64,000 nucleotides of DNA from Deinococcus radiopugnans ATCC 19172 (GCF_006335125.1 NZ_VDMO01000005.1:124001-188000), one strand, 5' to 3'; numbered from the stretch's first letter, positions 17,166 through 26,439 are shown. The notes: generated by a model from the sequence alone, not told the origin. Made by a program: numbers and translations.

Positions 17166-17300
17166 GGGGTCACGTCCTGGGGCTGGAGGAATGTGGGCAG
17201 GGCGGTGCGAGCCTCGGGCAGATCGCGGGCGGGCAGGCTGGCCCCCAGCGGCAGCCGGGCGGTGGCCCCCGCTCCCTCGCCGGGGGCACTGCTCTCAGAC
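17162..17300 (-). pseudogene. Sensor histidine kinase, C-terminal remnant
   Basis: The last ~45 codons of a sensor kinase: GEGAGATARLPLGASLPARD is the end of a HATPase domain, then a short tail ending ...QDVTP. The stop overlaps the response regulator start as ATGA, as in intact kinase-regulator pairs. Sequence to the right no longer encodes a kinase, so the gene was truncated by a second event near 17300. Confidence 0.7.
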
Positions 17301-17756
17301 GTTTTCTGGAGTGGGCTGGCAGCAGTGAAACTGGTCTGGGGACAGGAGTTTTTGCTGTCTCAGAGAGTGTTTTGCTGCCTCTGTCCCTGCAAAGTCGACA
17401 TTCGCCGCAACATACACCAGGGTCTCTGGAGACCAGATTCTCGGAGCGAGACTGGAGGTCAATCGGACCACTGTTGAGGGTGCCTCCCATGCCCACAATG
17501 CTGACCGGCGGGTCGATCAGGTAGAAGCTCTGGAGATTGGCAGGCCAGCGCCTTTACAACCCCCATCAGTCTATGTTTGCTAGGTGCTCAACGCCCCACG
17601 CGGAACCTCCCCGACCACGCCTGCACCGTTGAAGGGTCTGGCCCGTCAAAACTGTACGCAGTGGGGCTGGGTCGAGGGATCTGAAGTCAAAGATGGATAT
17701 TGCGGTCACTTTGCGGTTTTTCGACAGGAAACGCAATCAATTCGTTCGGCATAAAA
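17301..17756. other. Gene-free stretch between the kinase remnant and the tRNA fragment
   Basis: No convincing reading frame. The sequence around 17335-17500 is less GC-rich than its surroundings and may be a remnant of an inserted element that truncated the kinase, but no ends could be defined. Confidence 0.3.
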
Positions 17757-17783
17757 GGAAAAACCGCGTACGAGACGCGGTTC
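17757..17783 (-). terminator. Intrinsic terminator downstream of the tRNA-Ala fragment
   Basis: AACCGCGT (17762-17769) and ACGCGGTT (17775-17782) form the stem; read leftward it is followed by five T (17761-17757). Position suggests it is the original tRNA terminator. Confidence 0.75.
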
Positions 17784-17788
17784 TTTCT

Positions 17789-17834
17789 GGTGGAGGCTTG
17801 GGGATTCGAACCCCAGACCCTCCGCTTGCAAATT
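17789..17834 (-). other. tRNA-Ala(UGC) 3' fragment, probable island attachment site
   Basis: Minus strand: TTTGCAA anticodon loop (UGC), GCGGA 3' anticodon stem, T arm TGGGG-TTCGAAT-CCCCA, acceptor AGCCTCC-A-CCA. The sequence 5' of the loop (from 17835) does not pair with the 3' stem and no D arm or 5' acceptor is present. A 3' half-tRNA with its terminator is what integration of an island leaves. With the gene reading leftward, the island should lie to the right of 17834 and the complete tRNA at its far end. Confidence 0.7.
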
Positions 17835-18249
17835 GAAAATGCTGTCCCAGAGGGCAAATCTATACCGTTCTGGACGGGATTCATTTTTTGGCCCGACCCC
17901 AATTTTTCCTCAATGAGCTGTCTTTCTGAGGATTTTGGTGACGGAATGGTGACGGGTTGGTGACGGGTCGGGCTGCAACAGATCGCGTTCCAAATGGAAT
18001 CGATTTGATCGGCTAGAGGAGACTTTCTGAGAGGTGCCGTCGGGCAACCGGGGCGATGGTGACGATCCTGGTGATGGCGCTTAAATTCCGGAGCCTGATG
18101 CTGCGCCAGTCCCTGCTGTTTCAGCTGAGGCGGCGCAGCGCCGGTTGGAGCCAATCCCCTCTGACGGCGCCCTCATCAGCATGGCCGAGGCCAACAGCAC
18201 AGGCTCTCCTCGGCACGTCCTGTTCACGGCATTAGGATGAAGCGTGACC
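17835..18249. other. Gene-free stretch at the island edge
   Basis: Contains tandem GGTGACGGGT-type repeats near 17938-17968. No intact integrase or other gene is visible, so if an integrase was once here it is lost. Confidence 0.35.
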
Positions 18250-18513
18250 ATGAAGAATAAGAAGAAGGCACCGGGTTCCGAGGATTTCCAGGACATCATC
18301 ATCCGGCGGACAGGCTCCCCCAGGAACGAACGCTGGTGCGTGGTATTGCTCAGCCGGAGCCCCTCTGGGGCCAGGCTTGTTCATGACGCTCCCTCCAAGC
18401 GTCAGGCGTTGGAGTGGGCCCTGGAACACCTGGCGGGCTCAGGGGGCTACGGCGAGAACCTCGCCCGCGTAGAGGCGCTCGAAGCCGGGCACGTCCCTTT
18501 TCCAGAGAGCTAA
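18250..18513 (+). CDS. Small hypothetical protein
   Basis: 87 residues from the ATG at 18250 (a GTG two codons earlier is possible). A basic start (MKNKKK) is followed by a compact alpha/beta sequence (RWCVVLLSRSPSGARLVHDAPSKRQALEWALEHL), similar in outline to short DUF2188-like domains. Its last ~75 bases overlap the convergent helicase-HNH gene, which lowers confidence. Confidence 0.45.
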   Translation: MKNKKKAPGSEDFQDIIIRRTGSPRNERWCVVLLSRSPSGARLVHDAPSKRQALEWALEHLAGSGGYGENLARVEALEAGHVPFPES

Positions 18514-21009
18514 GGCCTGATCCAGGATGGGCTGCACCCAGGCGGGATCATTCCCCTCCTTCACCCGAACCTCAAAGCAGCCGTAGGGGCGGGCGTCCGA
18601 CGGGGGCAGTCTCCTGATTCCGCCGCAGGCCTGACACTGATAGGCCATGTTGGTCATGCGCTCCAGCAGGGTCACAGGTTCGTCACTGGCCCGCGACCCC
18701 GTGCGGCGGAAGATCCAGTCGGCATTGGCGCGCACAGCTTCAGCGGAAGTTAGCGGCGTCACGTCGGCCCGAAAGTTGATTTCCCGGGTGCCCTTGAGGG
18801 CATTGCAGACTTTGCACAACAGCTGCAGGTTGTCCTCGCTGTGGTCACCGCCCAGGTAGCGGGGCCGGATATGGTCCACCTGCAAGAAGGTGGTGCGGCC
18901 ACAGCACAGACATTTGCGGTCCCTGCGCTTGACGGCCTTTTTCATTGCAGTGGGAACCTCTTCGGGCGTGAAGGTCTCCTCGACTGCCCCCAGCGCAGGT
19001 GCCGCTTCGGGATGGTGCTCGAGGTACAGCAGGCGGTCGACGCTGGCGTTGTACTGCCGCTTGAACTGATCAAAGCTGCGGTAGAGGTTCTGCCAGAGCC
19101 GCTCACCGCTGCCGAACTCGGTCCGCAGGGCCTGGTCTTCCTGCTTGCGCGGCAGTTGCTGCTCGAAGGCCAGACGCTGGGCCAGCGCGTCCAGATCATG
19201 TTCCTGGCGGGCCTCGAAGGGCGTGAATGTCGGCCACGTCCCGTTGCGGGCGCGGTGGCGCACCACCGACAGGACGTCGTCGTGCAGCTGGGTCAGCCGC
19301 TCGCCTGCTTTGAAAAAGTGCGACACCCAGCCCCGGATGTTCTGGCGGGCCGCCTCACTGAGTTCCACGTCCCCGAAGTCAGTCAGGCGGACCTGATCCA
19401 GCTCTGCGAACAGGCGCTGGTACGCCTCCTGGTCAGGGCTGTAGACCGGGATCAGCTGGCGCACGGTTTCGATGTCGTCCCCGTCATCGGCACCCTCCTG
19501 GGGCAGCACCGCCGCGTCATAGCTCACCGCGTACCAGCCGACGGGAAGCAGCGTCAGGAAGGGGATGCCCGCGAGCTGTCCGGGATCCAGTTCGCGGGCC
19601 AGGTGGGCCACCAGCTCGGCGCTCACCAGTTCTACCGGCAGACGTTCCCTGGCCGCCGTGCCTTCACCGTCATCGACAGGCAGGCCCAGCAGATCGTCCC
19701 ACCGCGCCCAGTTGATGTGCTGCTTCCAGTCGTCGATGAAGGCAACGATGTAGGCCTCCTCGGTGCCGCCGAAGCGGGGCCCGCGCAGCGCCCGGCCAAT
19801 CATCTGGGTGATCAGAATGCGGCTGGTCGTCTGCCGGGTCAGGAAGACCGACTTGACGTTGGGAACATCGGTGCCCTCGGTGAGCATGCGGATATTGACC
19901 AGCACATCAAGCTCGCCCCGCTTGAACTGGTTGAGCACCAGCGCGTTGTTGGTGGCGCTGCGGGCGTTGCGGGCCTCCACCGAGCCAGGATCTGCCTCCT
20001 GATGCGTGAAGATCGCGTCGGCCCGCACGCCCCTTTCCCGCAGCAGCTCGACCAGCGCCGTACATTGATACCAGCGGTCTGCAAAAATGATGGTCTGGCC
20101 GTACTTTTCACGGTTCTGGGCGTAGGTGTCGGCAATCATGGCGTTGCGTTCTCGGTGCTGGGCGAGGTGGGCGATGACCCGCTCGGGCAGGTCCCGGTAA
20201 CTGCCCTGCCACGTCCGGTAATCGGCCTCGCTGAACTCCGGTTGAATATGGGTGACCGGTTCTTCCACGATCGGCCGGGCCAGGATGCCGGCCAGCATCA
20301 GTTCCTGGGTCCCCACCTGGTGGAGAATCGTCTGCGGGAAAAGTTTTTGCAGGTAGCCCTGACGCCGCTGGTCCGTGTAGGTCGGCGTTGCGGTGAGGCC
20401 CAGCAACACCAGGGCAGGCACCCGCTCCCGCAGACCCTCGATCAGCCGGCGGAAACTCGGGGCCGGCGCGTGGTGGCACTCGTCAAAGACCACGGTGAGG
20501 CCGGTCGAGCCAGCCTGGGCCAGGAAGTCGGCCAGCCCCTGGTGGGCGCCGGCAGTCAGGGCCCGCGCCAGGGTTTGCAGCGTGATGATGACGACGTCGT
20601 CGCTCGCCCGGATCTCGGCCACCTTGCCGTGGCCCAGGGTGCCAGAGACGGTGCGCAGCGTCAGGCGGTCGCGGTCCCCGCCGATATGGCCCACCTCGTA
20701 CCGCCCCTCGGCGTCCCGCCCAAAGCCGGCAAAGGCCTGGTCGAGCAGGTGGTGGGTGTGGGCCAGCCACAGCACCTTGTGACCTTTACTGAGCGGCCCC
20801 TCGGTCAGGAAGCGGGTGGCGGTAAAGGTCTTGCCGCCGCCGGTGGGGAGCACCAGAATGCCGCCCTTATGTGTTGCCGGCTGGGCGAACCAGCGCCGCA
20901 GGCGCAGCAGCGCCTCTTCTTGATGTGCGGCTGGAACCTTGCCCGAGGGATACCGGCGGGCTTCGGCCAGCGGGTACGTGATGATCCCCCGGCGTGTCGC
21001 TTGAGTCAT
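18439..21009 (-). CDS. SF2 DEAD/DEAH helicase fused to an HNH nuclease
   Basis: 856 residues. The helicase part has Walker A LPTGGGKTFTATRF (~55), a DECH box in VVFDECHHAP (~173), motif III GLTATP and motif VI QMIGRALRGPRFG (~400). After a ~260-residue linker an HNH domain (~690-735) shows CLCCG, VDHIRPRYLGG, NLQLLCKVCN. A final ~100 residues contain CQACGG. Helicase-HNH fusions cut invading DNA in several restriction-like systems. No methyltransferase is adjacent, so it may act alone or with other island genes. Confidence 0.85.
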   Translation of the reverse strand: MTQATRRGIITYPLAEARRYPSGKVPAAHQEEALLRLRRWFAQPATHKGGILVLPTGGGKTFTATRFLTEGPLSKGHKVLWLAHTHHLLDQAFAGFGRDAEGRYEVGHIGGDRDRLTLRTVSGTLGHGKVAEIRASDDVVIITLQTLARALTAGAHQGLADFLAQAGSTGLTVVFDECHHAPAPSFRRLIEGLRERVPALVLLGLTATPTYTDQRRQGYLQKLFPQTILHQVGTQELMLAGILARPIVEEPVTHIQPEFSEADYRTWQGSYRDLPERVIAHLAQHRERNAMIADTYAQNREKYGQTIIFADRWYQCTALVELLRERGVRADAIFTHQEADPGSVEARNARSATNNALVLNQFKRGELDVLVNIRMLTEGTDVPNVKSVFLTRQTTSRILITQMIGRALRGPRFGGTEEAYIVAFIDDWKQHINWARWDDLLGLPVDDGEGTAARERLPVELVSAELVAHLARELDPGQLAGIPFLTLLPVGWYAVSYDAAVLPQEGADDGDDIETVRQLIPVYSPDQEAYQRLFAELDQVRLTDFGDVELSEAARQNIRGWVSHFFKAGERLTQLHDDVLSVVRHRARNGTWPTFTPFEARQEHDLDALAQRLAFEQQLPRKQEDQALRTEFGSGERLWQNLYRSFDQFKRQYNASVDRLLYLEHHPEAAPALGAVEETFTPEEVPTAMKKAVKRRDRKCLCCGRTTFLQVDHIRPRYLGGDHSEDNLQLLCKVCNALKGTREINFRADVTPLTSAEAVRANADWIFRRTGSRASDEPVTLLERMTNMAYQCQACGGIRRLPPSDARPYGCFEVRVKEGNDPAWVQPILDQALALWKRDVPGFERLYAGEVLAVAP

Positions 21010-21464
21010 GCAGAGAGTATGCCGGGCCAGCCCGTGCGAATTTGCCGCAAATTGGTGCCCTGCCCAGGTGAACCTGCGCCCCAGTGACCGACAGAACTTC
21101 AGTCCAAGCGTTGTGGGGCTCTTTACTGCCGGCCGGCTCGGCCTGCCCCCGCTTTTTCACGCCTGCCAGATCATTCAGCAGTTCTTGTCGTGCAGCCGGA
21201 AAAGCAGCGTTGGCCTGCTCAGCAGCCCATGCCCTTGTCCCAACAGCATCTGACCCGCACCGGACGCCGCGCGCTCAGCGCCCTGTCCGCTCTGGCCGAC
21301 GTCCAGCACAGAGTTATGTGCCACGAACCAGGATGCCGTCAGGACCCTCTTACACCATCGAGGCTGTTTTGTAAATCCCGGTGTGCCGGTAGTAAAGGAT
21401 TCTGGGAGACCTGAAATTCTCTGTGGGTGCCGGATCAATCAGGCCCGGGCACACGGAGGCTTCT
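21010..21464. other. 455-bp stretch without a supportable gene
   Basis: Upstream of both the helicase-HNH gene (leftward) and the gene at 21465 (rightward), so it must hold divergent promoters. I could not place a convincing -35/-10 pair. Confidence 0.35.
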
Positions 21465-22166
21465 TTGCACAACATAAATACGCTTAACCCGGACGTCGAT
21501 TCGCCAGCAATCCAGGACATGATTGAGCTCGTACTGTTCGAGGCAGATGGCACTGTGGTGCTGACTCTTCAGGCCGCGCTGAATGGCGCTGGTTGCCGGC
21601 TGGCCGACGTTGAGATTCTTGAAGGTTTTTCGGGGACGCGCCTGGACATCGCCCGTGAGTCCGACCCGGTCGAACGGGCCCGCCTCGAGATGGCTGCGCG
21701 CTACGGTGGGGGAGGGGCGCCCGTGCGGGCGTTGCAGCTCGCCGTCATGACACTGTGGCATCCCCGTGGCGAATTCGATTGGTTCTTGCGGGATTACCTG
21801 CTCGCTGGCTGCCACGGCCGCGCCCAGGCCGCTCCCGTCCGCCAGCACCTTTACGACAGCCTGCTCGCCGTCAATGTGGGGGGGCAGATGGGCCTGCTGC
21901 CTGTCGACGACATCTGCCCGGCCCGGGTCATACGTGACGTTCACCAGCGGGCCGCACTGTGGGCGTACGTTCGCGCCGTGCTCGGCCGGCAACGCTTCGA
22001 GGCTGCGCCGCTCAGCCCCTCGCCCGACAGCCCTGCGCTCCACGCCGCCATGTGGCCGGTGGTTGAGGGCCGGTCCACGTCGCGCGCAGAAGCCCAGCTT
22101 CTCGCCGCGGCCCGCACCGTTGACCCGAGTTTCCAGCGTCTCGACGACGTCATCAACGCACTCTAA
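21465..22166 (+). CDS. Hypothetical protein
   Basis: 233 residues from a TTG at 21465, chosen because GGAGG lies five bases upstream; an ATG at 21519 is the alternative. The sequence is globular (MIELVLFEADGTVVLTLQAALNGAGCRLADVEIL... LLAVNVGGQMGLLPVDDICPARV). No family recognised. A decayed copy of its centre occurs at 22452-22530, so the gene has been duplicated locally. Confidence 0.6.
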   Translation: MHNINTLNPDVDSPAIQDMIELVLFEADGTVVLTLQAALNGAGCRLADVEILEGFSGTRLDIARESDPVERARLEMAARYGGGGAPVRALQLAVMTLWHPRGEFDWFLRDYLLAGCHGRAQAAPVRQHLYDSLLAVNVGGQMGLLPVDDICPARVIRDVHQRAALWAYVRAVLGRQRFEAAPLSPSPDSPALHAAMWPVVEGRSTSRAEAQLLAAARTVDPSFQRLDDVINAL

Positions 22167-22451
22167 CAGCCCCAAAAGGCCGTCTGAGCACAGCAGCAAA
22201 AATTGGGGGCGGCGCAGGCCGCCCTCTTCTCGTGCAGTTGCGCTGGGCCTGCCCTCCACCTGCACGAATTTGACAGACGCTCAGTGACGCTTGTGCCCGG
22301 AACAGTTGCACGTTGCCCAGACGCGTTCTATGCCCGTCCACATTAAAGAACTCCGCCCTGGCACCTGCGCCGGCCAACAGGCGATCAGGTGGTCCACGAG
22401 CCCAGTGTCAACCCAGTGCCCCAAAGATCTTCAGGTCGAATCACCATCGAC

Positions 22452-22530
22452 GCAGGGCCTGCTCGCCGTCTATGTGGGGGACAAATGGGCCTGATGCCCG
22501 TCGAGGACAGCTGTCCGGCCCTCCTTACCG
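22452..22530 (+). pseudogene. Degenerate partial copy of the gene at 21465
   Basis: The DNA reads GGCCTGCTCGCCGTC...GTGGGGG.CAAATGGGCCTGATGCCCGTCGAGGACAG, closely matching the 21858-21925 region that encodes LLAVNVGGQMGLLPVDD. One base is missing in the G run, which shifts the frame. The flanking 22167-22451 holds no gene. Confidence 0.65.
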
Positions 22531-22544
22531 AATGCCTCTCATGC

Positions 22545-23729
22545 CTAGTCTTTGGCCCGCAGCAGCGCCAGAGACACGCCGCCGAATTGCAGCAGGTCCC
22601 CCGCCCGGACCGCTTTACGCTGACCAGTCGTGACGGGTTCTTCGTTAACCGAGGTCGGCCCCAGCGCCCTGAGTATCAGTTCTCCATTCTGCACCTGCAG
22701 CTCAGCGTGGCGCGGCAGCACGCCTGGCCCCTGCACGGCCTGAGGCCCATGACTGCCCAGCGTCACCCGGCTCAGCGGCACAGGCAGCGCAATCACCTGG
22801 GTATCGCCGTGAAGCAGCAGACGCTCGCTCAGCTCCTGTGCCGCCTTGCCCTGCACCTGGCCTTTCTCCTGAAAGATGAACTCGTTGTTGCCCAGGCGCA
22901 GGCGGTCGCCCCCACGGACCAGTCCCTGGCTGACCCGCTGCCCGTTGATCTCGACGGTCTCACCTTCCCAGGCCCACGCGTTGCCCCGGCGCACCAGCTG
23001 CCCAGCCTTCAGGGGCACGTCGCGGTCGTGGTACAGCGAGATGTCCTGCCCGTCCGAGCGGCCCACTGTCACGGTGTCCTTACCCAGCACGTACTGCTTG
23101 CCCTCATAGGGGCCGGTGGTGGTGCCCAGCAGCCAGGCGCTCTTGAACAGCTCCTGGCTCAGCTGCAGGGTGAATCCGATCGCCGCGCCCAGCACCGTGA
23201 GGCCCACCAGGCGTGCAAGGGCCCCAGTGTCATCCGCGCCTAGCGTGAGGCCCGCGAAGTTGTCAAAGACCAGTCCACCCACGGTGCCGCCCACCACGCC
23301 GCCCAGCAACCCGCGACCGGCTTTCTTCCAGGACCGATCAGCCAGGCCCAGCACCAGGCCCACCCCGGCACCCATCAGCCCCCAACCCAGCCCACGAACC
23401 AGCCGCGGCGACACGTCACTCATGTTTAAGGCCAGCCCATAGAACAGCTGCGCCAGGGCCCCGGACAGTGCCCCGAGCAGCAGTGCTGGGAGCCACACAC
23501 GCCCCAGGTCACGCCACCAGCGCCCCCTTAGGCCCAGCACATTCTCGGCCGCGACAAGGAGCAGCGTGAGTGGCAGCATCACTAGCGCCGTCCAGGCCGC
23601 GGTCGAGAGCATGGCCTGTAGGGCCGTCTCCCCACCTGCGGAGCCCATCAGGCGCTCGGACAGCAGCGCGCCCAGCAGCCCACCGAGACCGCCCACCAGG
23701 CTGGTCTGAAGCGTCACCGGCACTTTCAT
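22545..23729 (-). CDS. Membrane protein with C-terminal FHA domains
   Basis: About 394 residues from the ATG at 23729. The first ~200 residues contain six or more Gly/Leu-rich membrane segments with glycine-zipper-like spacing. The C-terminal half carries an FHA-like domain (KDTVTVGRSDGQDISLYHD... ETVEINGQRVSQG) and a second one (SRVTLGSHGPQAVQGPGVLPRHAELQVQ... TSVNEEPV). FHA domains bind phosphothreonine, so it would dock proteins phosphorylated by the two kinases upstream in the operon. It is the last gene of the six-gene signalling operon. Confidence 0.8.
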   Translation of the reverse strand: MKVPVTLQTSLVGGLGGLLGALLSERLMGSAGGETALQAMLSTAAWTALVMLPLTLLLVAAENVLGLRGRWWRDLGRVWLPALLLGALSGALAQLFYGLALNMSDVSPRLVRGLGWGLMGAGVGLVLGLADRSWKKAGRGLLGGVVGGTVGGLVFDNFAGLTLGADDTGALARLVGLTVLGAAIGFTLQLSQELFKSAWLLGTTTGPYEGKQYVLGKDTVTVGRSDGQDISLYHDRDVPLKAGQLVRRGNAWAWEGETVEINGQRVSQGLVRGGDRLRLGNNEFIFQEKGQVQGKAAQELSERLLLHGDTQVIALPVPLSRVTLGSHGPQAVQGPGVLPRHAELQVQNGELILRALGPTSVNEEPVTTGQRKAVRAGDLLQFGGVSLALLRAKD

Positions 23730-23775
23730 TCCCAGTCCTCTATGCACATATTCCCGCCAGGAACCACGTCGTTCC

Positions 23776-26421
23776 TCATAGCCCGCACCCGGCCGCCGTC
23801 AGGTCAGGGCCGGCCCCGGTCAGCTCCAGGCCGATCACGTCGCTGCCATTGCCGGCGCAGGTGTTGGCCACCGCCAGTCCAGCCGCGTCCCGCTTGTAGA
23901 GGATGCCCGCCTTGCCGTTCTCCATGAAGACGTTCTCCCGCAGTTCGGGGGCCGCGTCGTCAGTCACCACGATGCCGTTGAGCGCATTGCCGCTTACCTC
24001 GTTGCCGTACACCATCCCCCCGACCCGCTCGGCAAGGACAATGCCGCTCTGTTTGTTGTTGCGGATGGTATTGCCGCTCAAGGTGGGCTGGGCGTCGCCC
24101 CAGGCCGAGACTCCCGGGTGGGCATTGGCCTCGATGACGTTCTCGGTCACGGTGCCCGCCGCGTGGTCGGCGAAGGTGATGCCGGCGTCCACGTTGCCCC
24201 GGACGCTGTTCCCGCTCAGGGTAGGCGCGGCGAATTCGGTCAGGGCCACCCCCGTGCGGTTGTTCTCCATCACGTTCTCGCTGGCGGCGCCTCCCCCACG
24301 CCCGAAGTACGCCAGGCCGCTCTGCTTGTTGCGGCGCAGCGTATTGCCGGTGACCGTGGGCCGGGCATCGTCTTGCACCCCGATGCCTTGGAAGCCGTTG
24401 CCCTCGGCGGTGTTGTCCTCCAGGGTGGGTGCGGCGGTTCCGTGCACCGTGATCCCGCGCTGGCGGTTGTCCCGCACCTGGTTGCCGCTCAGGGTAGGCG
24501 CAGCGCGGTCCATCACCATCACGCCGTGCACCCCGTTGCGGTCAAACGAACTGCCGGCGATCCGGCCGCCCGAGTCGTCCAGAAAGATCGCTCCTGCCAG
24601 CGTGTTGTCGCTGAGCCCCGTGCCAACGGCACTTACCTCGCTGTCCTCGCTGAGATAGAGCCCATAGCCGTTGCCGGTGAGATAACTGCCTTCCAAATCG
24701 CCCCGGGCGCCTTGTGAGAGCCACAGGCCACTGCCGTAAAGCCTGGCCTCAGCGTCGCGGACCGCGCCACTCAGGCGCACCTGCCGCAGGGTGACCTGCC
24801 CGCCCTCAGCGAGCATCACCCGGCCCGCCGAGCGCCCCGTCCACAGCATGGACAGCGCCTGAAAGCGTGCGTCTGTTTCACGGGAGATGACGACGGTCTC
24901 GCCTGCCGACGACGCGATCCAGGTCTGGTCGAGGCCGGCTCCAACCAGGCTGGTCTCGGCCTCCAGGGTCAGGGGCGCGTCCAGCAGGTACACCCCGCGC
25001 TCCAGTTGCAGCTCGCCGCCCGCGGCCGCCACCGCCTGCAGTTCGGCCAGGGCGTCCTCTCCAACCAGCGGCAGCGCAAAGCCCGCGCTGACCCAGCCGG
25101 TCTGCCCGGCGTGTTCGACCTCGTACCAGCCGCCCTGCTCGCGGGTGGCCTGCAGCACGGTACCGCCGGGCAGCACGGCGAGTGAGGTCGCGCCCTGCGC
25201 GGGCGAGGCCCGCAGGTGCAGGTTGAGGGCCACCGTCATGATGGTCAACGTCGGCGCTGCGTGCTCCTGTGCCGGGGCTGCGGTGTCGGCCGCTGCTCCA
25301 GCAGGCGTGAAGGCCGGCGTGCCCTCTCTGGCAAAGCGCTCCAGCCCGCCGCCGAACACCGCGTAGCCGCCGCCGGCGAGCAGAGCCGCGAGCACCCAGG
25401 GCCAGGCCGCCGCGCGGCGGCGGGCCGGAGCGGGAGGCGCCGGGGACGGGGAGGCCGGCTGAGGGGCCGGCGGCGCTGGGGACCGGGGAACTGGCTCTGG
25501 TGCAGGCGGCGCTGCGAGAAGAGCGAGCACCTCGTCGGTGGTCTGGGGGCGGTCCGTGACCTTGATCTCCAGGCTGCGCTCGATGGCGCGCCGTAGGCCA
25601 GGCGGCGTGCCTGGCGGCAGCGGCGGCAGCGGCGTTCCCAGCATCCGGTCCGTGACCGCAGGCGGGGCCTGCCCCGTGAGGGCGTGATACAGGGTGGCGC
25701 CCAGCGCGTAGATGTCGGTGTAGGGTCCGAAGCGGGCTGCGCTGCCGTACTGCTCCAGCGGCGCGTACCCCGGCGTGACCAGCCGGGTGTGGTTGACCGT
25801 CTGGCCCTGTGCGTAGCCCCGCGCCGAGCCGAAGTCGATCAGCACGACGCGGCCGCCCTGCTCCAGCAGGATGTTGTCGGGCTTGAGATCGCGGTGCAGC
25901 AGTCCGGCGCCGTGAACGAGGCCCAGCGCCCCCAGCACCCGGCGGGAAACCGCCTCGACCTCGCCGGCCGGCAGCGCGCCGCCGCGCTCGATGCGGCCGC
26001 CCAGCGTCTGTCCTTCCAGGAACTCCATGACCAGGTACGCCGTGCCCGCCTCCTCGAACAGGTCCATAACACGCACGATGTCCGGGTGGCCAAATCGGGC
26101 CAGGACGCGGCCTTCCTCGGTGAAATCCCGCTTGGCCTGCGCCCACCCGGCGAGGTTAAGCGTGACTGGGGGCCGCACGGTCATCCCCTGGCGCAGGGTG
26201 CCGGCCGGGAACAACTCCTTGATGGCCACCCGGACACCAAGTTGCTGCTGCACCGCCGCGTAGGTGATGCCGAAGCCCCCCTGCCCCAGCACCCCGTCCA
26301 GGCGGTATTTGCCCTGCAGCACCGTGCCGGGTGACAGCGTCTGGCTGCCCAGCGGACTGCCGCAGGTGGGGCAGGCCGCTGCGCCGGGCGGCGTGACGCT
26401 GCCGCAGGCCGGACAGTTCAT
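23776..26421 (-). CDS. Transmembrane Ser/Thr kinase with SH3 and beta-helix sensor region
   Basis: 881 residues. A zinc ribbon (C3, C6, C17, C20) is followed by a Hanks-type kinase (~38-300) with LGQGGFG, VAIKE, HRDLKPDN, IDFGSA and the APE equivalent PGYAPLEQYG. A Pro-rich linker, one membrane helix (~335-350), an SH3b domain (LNLHLRASPAQGATS... GWVSAGFA) and ~400 residues of right-handed parallel beta-helix repeats (GNxxRxNxxxGI pattern) follow. The beta-helix resembles carbohydrate-binding NosD-like folds, suggesting an envelope ligand. All kinase catalytic residues are present. Confidence 0.88.
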   Translation of the reverse strand: MNCPACGSVTPPGAAACPTCGSPLGSQTLSPGTVLQGKYRLDGVLGQGGFGITYAAVQQQLGVRVAIKELFPAGTLRQGMTVRPPVTLNLAGWAQAKRDFTEEGRVLARFGHPDIVRVMDLFEEAGTAYLVMEFLEGQTLGGRIERGGALPAGEVEAVSRRVLGALGLVHGAGLLHRDLKPDNILLEQGGRVVLIDFGSARGYAQGQTVNHTRLVTPGYAPLEQYGSAARFGPYTDIYALGATLYHALTGQAPPAVTDRMLGTPLPPLPPGTPPGLRRAIERSLEIKVTDRPQTTDEVLALLAAPPAPEPVPRSPAPPAPQPASPSPAPPAPARRRAAAWPWVLAALLAGGGYAVFGGGLERFAREGTPAFTPAGAAADTAAPAQEHAAPTLTIMTVALNLHLRASPAQGATSLAVLPGGTVLQATREQGGWYEVEHAGQTGWVSAGFALPLVGEDALAELQAVAAAGGELQLERGVYLLDAPLTLEAETSLVGAGLDQTWIASSAGETVVISRETDARFQALSMLWTGRSAGRVMLAEGGQVTLRQVRLSGAVRDAEARLYGSGLWLSQGARGDLEGSYLTGNGYGLYLSEDSEVSAVGTGLSDNTLAGAIFLDDSGGRIAGSSFDRNGVHGVMVMDRAAPTLSGNQVRDNRQRGITVHGTAAPTLEDNTAEGNGFQGIGVQDDARPTVTGNTLRRNKQSGLAYFGRGGGAASENVMENNRTGVALTEFAAPTLSGNSVRGNVDAGITFADHAAGTVTENVIEANAHPGVSAWGDAQPTLSGNTIRNNKQSGIVLAERVGGMVYGNEVSGNALNGIVVTDDAAPELRENVFMENGKAGILYKRDAAGLAVANTCAGNGSDVIGLELTGAGPDLTAAGCGL

Positions 26422-26439
26422 GGTGTCTTTTCCATAGGC

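Noticed and set aside
17687..18154. A leftward frame covering the tRNA-Ala fragment that could be read as an integrase end.
   Set aside because: It contains the translated tRNA sequence (RRVWGSNPQAST) and no catalytic motifs of a tyrosine recombinase.
18841..21087. A 748-residue rightward open frame opposite the helicase-HNH gene.
   Set aside because: It is the antisense shadow of a gene with intact helicase and HNH motifs; its own composition (His/Gln/Val repeats) is typical of antisense GC-rich frames and it has no start signals.
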